A DNA stretch of 64,000 nucleotides from Atrina japonica (lineage: Eukaryota > Mollusca > Bivalvia > Pterioida > Pinnidae), in assembly GCA_030159075.1 (NCBI GenBank), contig BROG01000377.1, positions 637,511 to 701,510 of the forward strand, read 5' to 3'. How positions within the stretch are numbered: the first letter of the stretch is position 1; every line of letters begins with the position of its first letter. Positions 1 through 11,170 of this stretch are shown one piece after another. The notes below the pieces were generated by a model. It was given only the letters and a program-made list of their open reading frames with translations, did no database searches and was not told where the DNA came from. The position numbers and the translations under genes are program-made.

Positions 1-690
1 CCTGAGTTCTCTCCGACGTCGCTGGGAGCTATACGACCAGAGTGACCTTTATAATAATGGAAACCATCGGGGTCTTTGTTTTGAAACAAAGATGGTAACA
101 ATGACTCTTAAATACACAAAACATTCCAGACTTTTGACCCATCGAATCCTGATTATGCACGAGGTATAGAAGACTGTTGAAAGTAAACCACTCGCCGTGG
201 GCAGTACGCGATACGGGTCGTTAATAGCAATTCATGTATGTACTCAAAATCGTATCAAAGTTCGTGAACTGTACAAAAACTATAAAAGCGACGGTTACCA
301 ACTTATTAGCAGCATATTAACATCTAACATCACAGTACTAACATGGCACTTAAGCTTTTTTGACGATGATATATCATTGATTTTGAACAATCTTTTATGT
401 TTTGCTACATTTGTTCTGTTTTAAAATGTTGTAATATATGAAAACAATTTTCTTGATACATGTTTCTGTTATAATTTATCTTTATTATTTCAGGTTTTCT
501 ATTGTAGAAATGCGAACAGGCGGCGAATATTTGTTTTCCAATCATTTCAATCATGAAATTAATTATTGTGTGTGTTTATAATTGCAAAATACTGCTTCAT
601 TTAATCTTTTCAGTAAAATAAAATCAGACTATTTTTCAGTGTTAACGATGAATGTTAATTGACAACATTTATTATAATTAGTTATTGTAT
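1..690. other. No gene recognised, AT-rich left edge
   Basis: I see no conserved coding segment here. A pyrimidine-rich stretch ending in CAG near 493 could be a splice acceptor for a gene lying mostly outside the window, but nothing confirms it. The satellite array starts at the right edge of this stretch. Confidence 0.4.
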
Positions 691-3600
691 CCAAAAATGG
701 GCGTATCTCCATACAGGTTTCGAACAGTTTGCGCTGTTTCTTAGGCGGAGAATTGGTAATACGGTTGTACCATGCATTGGGCACTTCAATGTAATTCTTG
801 TGAACAATTCTGCGTGAATCTTAGTTGACAGTGGTGGTTTTGTTGTGCATTTCATTAACTTGTCTGTTCTTTTCTTCAGTTTCTTATTTCCCAAGGGAAT
901 TGAAGTGGACGCATCTCCACACAGGTTTCAAACAGTTGCCGCTCGGAAAAAAAGTAGCAAGATGTCACGGAGAAGGCCTTCGCCTAACACGGGCTTGTAC
1001 CATCCATTGGGCATTTCAATGTAATTCTTGTGAACACATTCTGCGTGAATCTTGGTTGACAGTGGTGGTTTTGTTGTGCATTTCATTAACTTGTCTGTTC
1101 TTTTCTTCAGTTCTTATTTCCAAGGTAATTGAAGTGGACGCATCTCCACACAGGTTTCAAACAGTTGCCGCTCGGAAAAAAAGTAGCAAGATGTCACGGA
1201 GAAGGCCTCCGCCTAAAGGACAAAATCCGTATAGTAGTTTCTTTGGCGGGGAATTGGTATTACGGCTGTACCCATCCATTGGGCACTTCAATGTAATTCT
1301 TTGTGAACAATTCTGCGTGAATCTTGGGTTGACAGTGGTGGTGTTTTGTTGTGCATTTCATTAACTTGTCTGTTCTTTTCTTCAGTTCTTATTTCCAAGT
1401 AATTGAAGTGGACGCAAATCTCCACACAGGTTTCAAACAGGTTGCCGCTCGGAAAAAAAAGTAGTCAAGATGTCACGGAGAAGCCTTCCTCCGCCTAAAG
1501 GACGAAATCCGTAATAGTAGTTTTTCTTTGGCGGGGAATTGTAATTACGGCTGTACCATCCATTGGGCACTTTCAATGTAATTCCTTGTGAACAATTCTG
1601 CCGTGAATCTTGGTTGACAGTGTGGTTTTTGTTGTGCATTTCATTAACTTGTCTGTTCTCTTTTCTTCAGTTCTTATTTCCAAGGGAATTGAAGTGGACG
1701 CATCTCCACACAGGTTTCAAACAGGTTGCCCGCTCGAAAAAAAGTAGCAAGATGTCACGGAGAAGGCCTTCGCCTAACACGGCTGTACCATCCATTGGGC
1801 ACTTCAATGTAATTCTTGTGAACAATTCTGCGTGAATCTTGGTTGACAGTGGTGGTTTTGTTGTGCATTTCATTAACTTGTCTGTTCTTTTCTTCAGTTT
1901 CTTATTTCCAAGGGAATTGAAGTGGACGCATCTCCACACAGGGTTTCAAACAGTTTGCCGCTCGGAAAAAAAAGTAGCAAGATGTCACGGAGAAGGCTCC
2001 GCCTAAAGGACGAAATCCGTATAGTAGTTTTCTTTGGCGGGGAATTGGTATTACGGCTGTACCATCCATTGGGCACTTCAATGTATTAATTCTTGTGAAC
2101 AATTCTGCGTGAATCTGGTTGACAGTGGTGGTTTTGTTGTGCATTTCATTAACTTGTCTGTTCTTTTCTTCAGTTCTTATTTCCAAGGGAATTGAAATGG
2201 ACGCATCACCACACAGGTTTCAAACAGTTGCCGCTCGGAAAAAAAGTAGCAAGATGTCACGGAGAAGGCCTCCGCCTAAAGGACGAAATCCGTATAGTAG
2301 TTTCTTTGGCGGGGAATTGGTATTACGGCTGTACCATCCATTGGGCACTTCAATGTAATTCTTGTGAACAATTCTGCGTGAATCTTGGTTGACAGTGGTG
2401 GTTTTGTTGTGCATTTCATTAACTTGTCTGTTCTTTTCTTCAGTTCTTATTTCCAAGGGAATTGAAGTGGACGCATCTCCACACAGGTTTCAAACAGTTG
2501 CCGCTCGGAAAAAAAGTAGCAAGATGTCACGGAGAAGGCCTTCGCCTAACACGGCTGTACCATCCATTTGGGCACTTCAATGTAATTTCTTGTGAACAAT
2601 TCTGCGTGAATCTTGGTTGACAGTGGTGGTTTTTGTGTGTCATTTCATTAACTTGTCTGTTCTTTTCTTCAGTTCTTATTTCCAAGGGAATTGAAGTGGA
2701 CGCAATCTCCACACAGGTATTCAAACAGTTGCCCGCTCGGAAAAAAAGTAGCAAGATGTCCACGGAGAAGGCCTCCGCCAAAAGGACGAAATCCGTATAG
2801 TAGTTTTCTTTGGCGGGGAATTGGTATTACGGCTGTACCATCCATTGGGCACTTCAATGTAATTCTTGTGAACAATTCTGCGTGAATCTTGGTTGACAGT
2901 GGTGGTTTTGTTGTGCATTTCATTAACTTGTCTGTTCTTTTCTTCAGTTCTTATTTCCAAGGGAATTGAAGTGGACGCATCTCCACACAGGTTTCAAACA
3001 GTTGCCGCTCGGAAAAAAAGTAGCAAGATGTCACGGAGAAGGCCTCCGCCTAAAGGACGAAATCCGTATAGTAGTTTCTTTGGCGGGGAATTGGTATTAC
3101 GGCTGTACCATCCATTGGGCACTTCAATGTAATTCTTGTGAACAATTCTGCGTGAATCTTGGTTGACAGTGGTGGTTTTGTTGTGCATTTCATTAACTTG
3201 TCTGTGTCTTCTTCTTCTTCAGTTTCTTATTTCCAAGGGAATTGAAGTGGACGCATCTCCACACAGGTTTCAAACAGTTGCCGCTCGGAAAAAAAGTAGC
3301 AAGATGTCACGGAGAAGGCCTCCGCCTAAAGGACGAAATCCGTATAGTAGTTTCTTTGGCGGGAATTGGTATTACGGCTGTACCATCCCATTGGGCACTT
3401 CAATGTAATTCTTGTGAACAATTCTGCGTGAATCTTGGTTGACAGTGGTGGTTTTTGTTGTGCATTTCATTAACTTGTCTGTTCTTTTCTTCAGTTCTTA
3501 TTTCCAAGGTAATTGAAGTGGACGCATCTCCACACAGGTTTCAAACAGTTGCCGCTCGGAAAAAAAGTAGCAAGATGTCACGGAGAAGGCCTTCGCCTAA

Positions 3601-5700
3601 CACGGCTGTACCATCCATTGGGCACTTCAATGTAATTCTTGTGAACAATTCTGCGTGAATCTTGGTTGACAGTGGTGGTTTTGTTGTGCATTTCATTAAC
3701 TTGTCTGTTCTTTTCTTCAGTTCTTATTTCCAAGGTAATTGAAGTGGACGCATCTCCACACAGGTTTCAAACAGTTGCCGCTCGGAAAAAAAGTAGCAAG
3801 ATGTCACGGAGAAGGCCTTCGCCTAACACGGCTGTAACCATCCATTGGGCACTTCAATGTAATTCTTGTGAACAATTCTGCGTGAATCTTGGTTGACAGT
3901 GGTGGTTTTGTTGTGCATTTCATTAACTTGTCTGTTCTTTTCTTCAGTTCTTATTTCCAAGGGAATTGAAGTGGACGCATCTCCACACAGGTTTCAAACA
4001 GTTGCCGCTCGGAAAAAAAGTAGCAAGATGTCACGGAGAAGGCCTCCGCCTAAAAGGACGAAATCCGTATAGTAGTTTCTTTGGCGGGGAATTGGTATTT
4101 ACGGCTGTACCATCCATTGGGCACCTTCAATGTAATTCTTGTGAACAATTCTGCGTGAATCTTGGTTGACAGTGGTGGTTTTGTTTGTGCATTTCATTAA
4201 CTTGTCTGTTCTTTCTCACTTCAGTTCTTATTTCCAAGGGAATTGAAGATGGACGCATCTCCACACAGGTATTCAAACAGTTGCCGCTCGGAAAAAAAGT
4301 AGCAAGATGTCACGGAAGAAGGCCTCCGCCCTAAAGGACGAAATCCGTAATAGTAGTTTCTTGGCGGGGAATTGGTATTACGGCTGTACCATCCATTGGG
4401 CACTTTCAAATGTAATTCTTGTGAACAATTCTGCGTGAATCTTGGTTGACAGTGGTGGTTTTGTTGTGCATTTCATTAACTTGTCTGTTCTTTTCTTCAG
4501 TTCTTATTTCCAAGGGAATTGAAGTGGACGCATCTCCACACAGGTTTCAAACAGTTGCCGCTCGGAAAAAAAGTAGCAAGATGTCACGGAGAAGGCCTTC
4601 GCCTAACACGGCTGTACCATCCATTGGGCACTTCAATGTAATTCTTGTGAACAATTCTGCGTGAATCTTGGTTGACAGTGGTGGTTTTGTTGTGCATTTC
4701 ATTAACTTGTCTGTTCTTTTCTTCAGTTCTTATTTCCAAGGGAATTGAAGTGGACGCATAATCTCCACACAGGTTTTCAAACAGTTGCCGCTCGGAAAAA
4801 AAGTAGCAAGATGTCACGGAGAAGGCCTCCGCCTAAAGGACGAAATCCGTATAGTAGTTTCTTTTGCGGGTAATTGGGTATTACGGCTGTACCATCCATT
4901 GGGCACTTCAATGTAATTCTTGTGAACAATTCTGCGTGAATCTTGGTTGACAGTGGTGGGTTTTTGTTGTGGCATTTCATTTAACTTGTCTGTTCTTTTC
5001 TTCAGTTCTTATTTCCAAGGTAATTGAAGTGGACGCATCTCCACACAGGTTTCAAACAGTTGCCGCTCGGAAAAAAAGTAGCAAGATGTCACGGAGAAGG
5101 CCTTCGCCTAACACGGCTGTACCATCCATTGGGCACTTCAATGTAATTCTTGTGAACAATTCTGCGTGAATCTTGGTTGACAGTGGTGGTTTTGTTGTGC
5201 ATTTCATTAACTTGTCTGTTCTTTTCTTAAGTTCTTATTTCCAAGGGGATTGAAGTGGACGCATCTCCACACAGGTTTCAAACAGTTGCCGCTCGGAAAA
5301 AAAGTAGCAAGATGTCACGGAGAAGGCCTCTGCCTAATACGGCTGTACCATCCAATGGGCACTTCAATGTAATTCTTGTGAACAATTCTGCGTGAATCTT
5401 GGTTGACAGTGGTGGTTTTTGTTTGTGCATTTCATTAACTTGTCTGTTCTTTTCTTCAGTTCTTATTTCCAAGGGAATTGAAGTGGGCGCATCTCCCAAA
5501 CAGGTTTCAAACAGTTGCCGCTCGGAAAAAAAGTAGCTAGATGTCACGGAGAAGGCATCCGCCTAAAGGACGAAATCCGTATAGTAGTTTTTTCGGCGGG
5601 GAATTGGTAATACCATCCATTGGACACTTCAATGTTATTCTTGTGAACATTCTGCGTAAATCTTGGTTGACAGTGGTGGTTTTGTTGTACACTTTATTCA
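691..5700 (+). repeat. Satellite array, about 19 monomers of 270 bp (long) or 226 bp (short)
   Basis: Counting from the CAG of the motif CTTTTCTTCAG, units start at about 877, 1108, 1383, 1668, 1895, 2171, 2441, 2670, 2945, 3220, 3492, 3718, 3945, 4222, 4498, 4724, 5003, 5229 and 5457. Clean long units are 270 bp and clean short units 226 bp. Short units lack 44 net bases between CGCCTAA and ACGGCTG, the part reading GRNPYSSFFGGELV. In order the units run S L L S L L S L L L S S L L S L S S L. Each unit carries a pyrimidine tract plus AG, then an open frame containing IEVDASPHRFQTVAARKK and MSRRRPPPKGRNPYSSFFGG. The edge copies (691-876 and after 5230) are the most diverged, as expected for an array homogenised by unequal exchange. 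Coding status is unknown. The long frames open at TTG, not ATG; the only ATG in this frame gives a peptide of about 34 residues. Confidence 0.9.
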
Positions 5701-5734
5701 ATTGCCGGTTCTCAGTTATTGCTTTTCGTATTAT

Positions 5735-6230
5735 CTTTTAGTAAATTTAAAATGTTTATTCTTGCTAACTTATAATGTATTGATATTTCTTTATATTGCA
5801 TCAGCGTCGGAAGCAAATTGAAAGTGGGGGGGGGGGCTAAACGAACTTAAAACACATACACACGCTAGAAACGTCTATGTCCTATATCTATATTTGCAAA
5901 AAAGTGGGGGGCTAACCCCCCCCCTAGCCCCCCCGGTTCCGACGCCTATGTATTGTTTTATGCACTTAGATGGTGTTTCGCATAATTTATAACGTATTAT
6001 CGTTTTGTAATTTTAATATGTTTATCTCTGTTTATACATCCTTGCTTACTTATAATGCATTGATATTTCTTTTTCTTACAGATAGTTATACAGGCATGTA
6101 TACATTTTTGCAATACGCATGTTGTTCCTCGTCACTTCCTTATGTATGTGTTATGATTTTTTATGCACTGGGATATTGTTTAGCATGATTTATAACATCA
6201 ATACTTGTTGTCGCTATCTACATTTAACTC
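5735..6230. repeat. Diverged direct duplication of about 250 bp
   Basis: The text around 5740-5800 (cttgctaacttataatgtat, then tgatatttct) recurs at about 5985-6080 (cttgcttacttataatgcat, then tgatatttct). A small foldback element (5814-5945) sits between or inside the copies. No coding potential is recognised. Confidence 0.5.
5814..5945. mobile_element. Small foldback element with GCGTCGGAA/TTCCGACGC ends
   Basis: The stretch starts with GCGTCGGAA and ends with the exact reverse complement TTCCGACGC. Inside are a G run (GTGGGGGGGGGGGC) and a partly complementary C-rich segment near the right end. This fits a short non-autonomous inverted-repeat element. The family is not identified. Confidence 0.55.
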
Positions 6231-6314
6231 AATCTATCAGGCGGTAAATTCAAAATTTAGAGCACGACGCAAAGGAATTTATTCCACATGGTTCATTGTA
6301 ACACGTAACAATAA

Positions 6315-6545
6315 TATTTTGTTTTACGCCATACTCAACAATTTTTCTGTCATATGATGCCGTCCAGTTTTTTTATTTTTATAATTATTATTGGTTGAGG
6401 AGAAACCCCGTTTACCCGGGTAAAGACCACCGACCTTCCGCAAGAAAACTGGCAAACTTTCCCATTTAATTCGAAATGACCCTTGTGGAATTCGAACCGT
6501 AGTGAGAGGCCTTCTGGTTTAAAGCGAAATGCCACGGAGGCCCCC
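6315..6545 (-). mobile_element. tRNA-derived SINE, family A, 15-bp TSD
   Basis: On the - strand the head reads GGCCTCCGTGGC..., with a B-box-like GGTTCGAATTCC further in, as in tRNA-derived SINEs. Its body ends in a tail like TTGTTGAGTATGGCGTAAAA. The flanks carry the perfect direct repeat AACACGTAACAATAA at 6300-6314 and 6546-6560, a target-site duplication. Related copies are at 8169, 13634 and 47548. Known SINE family names were not assigned. Confidence 0.85.
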
Positions 6546-6754
6546 AACACGTAACAATAAATAAATAAGTATAAGTCGAAAAGTTTTGAAAATTTGGAAT
6601 TTGGATAATTGAAACTTTTGCTTGTTAATTTTTATCCCAGAATATTTCACTTATTTGGAGATTTCACCAGTTATAGATGAAGTGCTACACTTTTTACCTG
6701 TGCTATGGACTGGCGCCAATGCAGTGATAATTATTTACCGTGCCACAGCTTCCA

Positions 6755-7629
6755 CAGGAGTGTGAAGCTAGTCTGCAGTTCGATTTACAAAACTGCCAGC
6801 CTGCACTTCAATATTTCCCACCATGGGCTAAGTGTTATAGTGTAATGGGCTATGTGTAATAGTTTACTTAAGATCATGTTATAGCCTAGTCTAAATCCCC
6901 TAGACCATAGCAATATGGGAAATATTTACAATGTATGGTACCCCCTATGATATTTGGTAATTTCAAAGGTTCACCCAGGCTATACTAGAATTTGTCCCAC
7001 TATGACCTAACAACGGAGGGTTGGCCCAGTATGTAAATGTTAAATTAAGATATAGTCCAAATCCCGTAGACCCGTAGAACCCTATGAGAAAGAGTCCCGA
7101 AAATGAGGTACCTGTCCCTTTATGATATTTCGATGTGTGCTAGTTTCAAAGGTGCGCCCAGGCTATATTGGAATATTTCCCACCATGGGCAAACAGTGAG
7201 GGATTAGCCCAGTATATAAACGTAAAATTAAGATATGGTCCAAAACCCCTAGACCCGTAGAACACTATGAGAAAGAGTCCCGAAGTAAGGTAGTCCCCCC
7301 TTTTGTGATATTTACGATTTGTGCTAATTTCAAACGTTCGCCGAGGCTATACTAGAATAGTTCACGGTGTGGACTAACTATGAAACGTTAGCCAGTAAAT
7401 AAACATAAAATTAAGATATATTCCAAATCCCCTAGTCCCGTAGAACACTATGATAAAAAGTTCCGAAATAAGTTCCCCTTTTTAAGGATATTTGCGATTT
7501 ATGCTAATTTCAAAGGTCCGCCCAGGCTAAACTAGAACATTTTCCACTTTTAGCTAACTATGAATGTAAAATTAAAATGTAGTTCAAATACCCTAGATCC
7601 GTACAAAACTGTGAGAAACCCGAAATGAG

Positions 7630-7669
<40 letters not shown>

Positions 7670-7825
7670 AAATTCAGGAAAGATTGATGAAGTAATACAT
7701 TATCATATTCGAATCTAGTTTACTAAAGAACATATTTCGAACACACCCAGAGGTCGACTTGCAGGCTGAAAATTGCGGGCTGCCAGTGTCGTGCATCGAC
7801 TTGCGGGCTAGCTTCACACTGGTCT
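6755..7825. mobile_element. Foldback element enclosing 180-bp tandem repeats
   Basis: The left end near 6755-6810 (agtgtgaagctag, ctgccagcctgca) is the diverged reverse complement of 7760-7825 (ctagcttcacact, tgcaggctg). Between them, about 6840-7630 holds at least four diverged copies of a 180-184 bp unit. Its anchor CCCAGGC falls at 6974, 7157, 7341 (CCGAGGC) and 7521. The poly-C run at 7630 ends the last unit. This matches an inverted-repeat element with internal tandem repeats. Confidence 0.6.
7630..7667 (+). repeat. Poly-C run, 38 C
   Basis: This is an uninterrupted C homopolymer at the end of the fourth 180-bp unit. Its true length is uncertain, because such runs are poorly resolved by most sequencing methods. 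Confidence 0.9.
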
Positions 7826-8168
7826 TTTCCAGGGGTTGATAAACCAAGGTATGATCAACCGATATCAAAAGTCACAATTGTCTTAGGGACGACCATTTGA
7901 TTCTGAGGGGGTGGGGGAGCTGGCAAATTTTGTCGAGTCAATTTATTTGTTTTCATACCGTCGCAGGACAGAATATTTATTTTCAAGCAGACCGGAGACA
8001 GATTATTTAGTTTCTTAATTTTTTTTTGCTATGTCAATGTATTGTCATGTGGTCAGAAATGTAATATGTTGTGGTGGCGGATCTAGAATTAGGGCAAGAT
8101 TGTGATAAGGAACCCTTAGGAAGGCAACATGCTATCCGATTTCAATAATTGAAAACCTTAACTGGTAT

Positions 8169-8430
8169 ACGAGGCGGCCTCTGTGGCCAAGTGGTTAGAG
8201 CATTAGGCTTTGAACTATGAAGTATCTCACTTCTGGTCAGCGCAGATTCGAGCCCCACTTGAACCTTAGCTGATTTTTGTGAGAAAGTTTGCCAGTTTAC
8301 TTGCGGAAGGCCGTTGGTCACTGTTCATGTACATATTGCAACTGGGTCATCTCCTTCATCATTTAAAAAAATGTCCTCCACAATATAACTGAAAAATTGT
8401 TGAGTGTGGCGTAAAATACTATTCAAAATT
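8169..8430 (+). mobile_element. tRNA-derived SINE, family A, 7-bp TSD
   Basis: The head reads GCCTCTGTGGCCAAGTGG, then TTAGAGC and a B-box-like GATTCGAGCCCC. The body TTTGCCAGTTTACTTGCGGA is shared with the copies at 6315, 13634 and 47548. The direct repeat CTGGTAT flanks it at 8162-8168 and 8431-8437. It is a retroposed element, not a functional tRNA gene. Confidence 0.85.
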
Positions 8431-8437
8431 CTGGTAT

Positions 8438-9880
8438 TTGATCAGGGTCCAGACACACATAAATGGAGTGAGACAGTCTTAAATATTCAACCTTGTTGTT
8501 TTCAATTACAGGGGCGGATTAAGGAATTTCCAAAATTTTGTTTTATTTTTTTTTCCGGGGTGGGGTGACAAGACGCTATACGCGTGAAAATTATGTATTG
8601 AATTGGATATCATCGATGATTAGATTTTCATATCTCTAGCTGATAATAACACAAGAGAAAATCATATACATTTTGATACAATGCAAATTATGTTTACAAA
8701 TAAATTTCCATATTTCACACATGATGGGAAAACGCAATACCGATATGTAGGACAAGCACTTTAGAAAGAAACTGAAATAAAACATAACGTGGTTAAAAGC
8801 GATGGAATTCAAAATACACAGACGAAGCCAAGGGGGTATATGATTTAAAGTTAGAAGGAGGGAAGACTATAGAATTGTTTTCGCCGAGCGAATCGAGACG
8901 CGAAAATTTACGTAATTTATATTTATTATTTTTCCAACTTTTTATTTAAAAATATAAATGTTTTAAACATTTTGTTATCAAATTCTGGGCTTCTGGGTTT
9001 ATCTTTACTGTACTTACATGATACATATATATTTTGGCGTCCTATGGGGGCGTATGTCCTTTAAGCAATTATGACATATAAATGTCTTTATATATTAGAC
9101 TCTAATAGTTAGTGACCAGTAGCCTGGTATGACCAGTAACCAGAAGAATATCACACCATAGCCGGGTACTGGTCCTAGTCGGCTACTGGTCCTAGCCGGT
9201 GTAACGTAGAAAAACTACCCGGGGTTAATTTTCTAAGTGGCACTTGTAGAAAGTTGACCCATACCTATAGAAAAATGACCCGGGTTCCGGGTCAATTCTT
9301 CTACGGATTTAGAAAACTGCACCGAGTGTAATATGAATGATAAGAGATTTTGACATATAAATACCACTTGAAATTTCAGGGTATGGAATCACGTGATAAT
9401 TCAATGTTTGAGATCTTTGATTGATGATCACAACATCTCATCTCTTAGATGTGGGTTCGAATCGGGGTGTGTGTGTGTGTGTGTGTTTAACGTCCACCAT
9501 CAAACCACAACTCTACCTTTCCATCTATAAACAAACGAATTAAAGAAAAAACACAAAAAATTTAAGGAGAACAAATACATGCAATATAATGCACATTAAT
9601 GTACATGTATTTTATTGATATGTTAACAAAAGTTCAACTGAATTAAACTGATAAAAACCATTTACATGTATTTGACACGATTTTATTATTTTGAAAAAAA
9701 AAATTGGAGAAAAATAAACTATGTACTGCATTCTAGATGTCGTGATTTCCGAAGTGAGCTGCAAAGACTCTAGAAGAAAACACGTCACTCAATATCACTT
9801 TATATGTCGATAATCAATTAAATGGAAACAATGAGAACATACTTGTATTTAATGAGCTCTAAACACAGACAGAAAAGGTC
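8438..9880. other. Non-coding flank; contains a dispersed repeat at about 8560-8745
   Basis: No gene is seen. The segment from about 8560 to 8745 (gaattggatatcatc..., taataacacaagagaaaa) recurs inverted at about 13860-14025. Near 9120-9310 short motifs repeat (TACTGGTCCTAG and AAAATGACCCGGG-type), possibly a decayed palindromic element. A short (GT)n lies near 9468-9486. Confidence 0.5.
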
Positions 9881-10120
9881 TTACATTCCTATATATTTTG
9901 TGAAAATGTGGTCAGGTCAAGTGTGGTTTTCATATACAAATAGTAAGGTTGAATTAATCAATTGCAATTAAAAAGGTGCCAAACATATAGGGCTGGAAGT
10001 TATTTACGCCTGTGTATATCTCATGTTTGTTATTGTATGTCGATCTGAGTAGTAAAAAACGGGGAAAAATTTGAAATTTAAAAAAAAAAAAAAGAAAAAA
10101 GACAGATAATGCCCCTTTAA
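9880..10120 (+). mobile_element. TTAA-type palindromic MITE (family 1), fragment
   Basis: It shares the left-arm text tcctatatattttgtgaaaa and the right-end text tgcctgtgtatatctc ... ttgttattgta with six other copies here (21180, 26872, 43159, 45165, 46930, 48320). It ends GATAATGCCCCTTTAA, with TTAA at 10117-10120. The left terminus is not clear. Confidence 0.65.
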
Positions 10121-10209
10121 GTGAGTGCCTTCAACTTATTGAAGATTTTGTCATTTTGGACTGCGCATAGATACGGCAGCATAGAAGGGTCATATAGAAA
10201 ACAAAATCA

Positions 10210-10725
10210 TTTGTCTCTGCAAATAGTATATTTGTACGTACAAAGAACTATTTCGTCCGTACAAAGAAATATTTGCACGTACATAGAACTGTTTGTAAGT
10301 ACAAATAACTAATACGTCCGTACAAATGATTAATTGTAAGTACAAATAACTAATTCGTCCGTAAAAAGAACTACATTGTATTTCTAAGTACAAATAACTT
10401 ATTCGTCCGTACAAAGAACTGTTTTTAAATAAAAATAACTGATTCATCCGTACAAGAAACTATTTGTAAGTACAATCCATCCGTACAAAGAACGATTTGT
10501 AAGTAGAAATAACTAATCCTTCCGTACAAAGAACAATTTGTAAGTAGAAATAACTAATCCTTCCGTACAAAGAACGATTTGTAAGTAGAAATAACTAATC
10601 CCTCCGTACAAAGAACGATTTGTAAGTAGAAATAACTAATCCCTCCGTACAAAGAACAATTTGTAAGTAGAAATAACTAATCCTTCCGTACAAAGAACAA
10701 TTTGTAAGTACAAATAACTGACTCA
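10210..10725 (+). repeat. Minisatellite, 41-bp unit, about 12 copies
   Basis: The unit reads TCCGTACAAAGAACGATTTG then TAAGTAGAAATAACTAATCC. Spacing between CCGTACAA anchors in the clean part (10563, 10604) is 41 bp. The left half is more diverged and uses GTACAAATAACTAATTCGTC. Partly inverted copies continue to about 10860 (TTCTTTGTACG). No gene is seen. Confidence 0.8.
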
Positions 10726-10998
10726 TCCGTGCGGACGAGTTAGTTTTTTGTATTCACGAATCAGTTATATCTATATATATAGAATTCTCTGTACGAACAA
10801 ATTAGTTCACTGCCCGTAAAACAAGTTCTTTGTACGTAGAAATAAATTGTCGGTTTGAGCGAAGAAAATTCTTTTATTCTAAGACTATGTGCCCACTTCT
10901 TCGCCGCCGTACAAGCTAAACGAAAAAAAATGGGATTAAAACATTTAGTAAAACATTTGGTGTTTTGTGATCATATGTGAAAGTTGAAACAGCCGTTT

Positions 10999-11089
10999 TT
11001 AACCCTTTCACCCCTGAATATCTGTGTGGTATGCACTTTTCTATTGTTTAGGACCAGTCTATTATGGTCTGTAGAGTTGAAAGGGTTAA
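10999..11089. mobile_element. Short TTAA-flanked MITE (family 2), 91 bp
   Basis: It begins TTAACCCTTTCACCCC and ends with the near reverse complement TTGAAAGGGTTAA. TTAA stands at both ends. The core TTCTATTGTTTAGGACCAGT is shared with inverted or direct copies at 23134 and 44360. The TTAA target is typical of piggyBac-derived MITEs, which is an inference from the termini only. Confidence 0.8.
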
Positions 11090-11170
11090 CGATTCAACAG
11101 TGTTGATCATAATATTGCTCAAATGTAAGGCTTAATGAATAGATTAGCTTTGACACATTACTTAAGTTTT

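Noticed and set aside
825..1364. 179-residue frame across two satellite monomers
   Set aside because: It exists only because extra bases in two monomers shift the frame past stops. It starts at TTG and changes frame relative to the repeated peptide.
10210..10725. CRISPR-like regular repeat
   Set aside because: The whole 41-bp period is conserved, with no variable spacer part. It is a plain tandem repeat.
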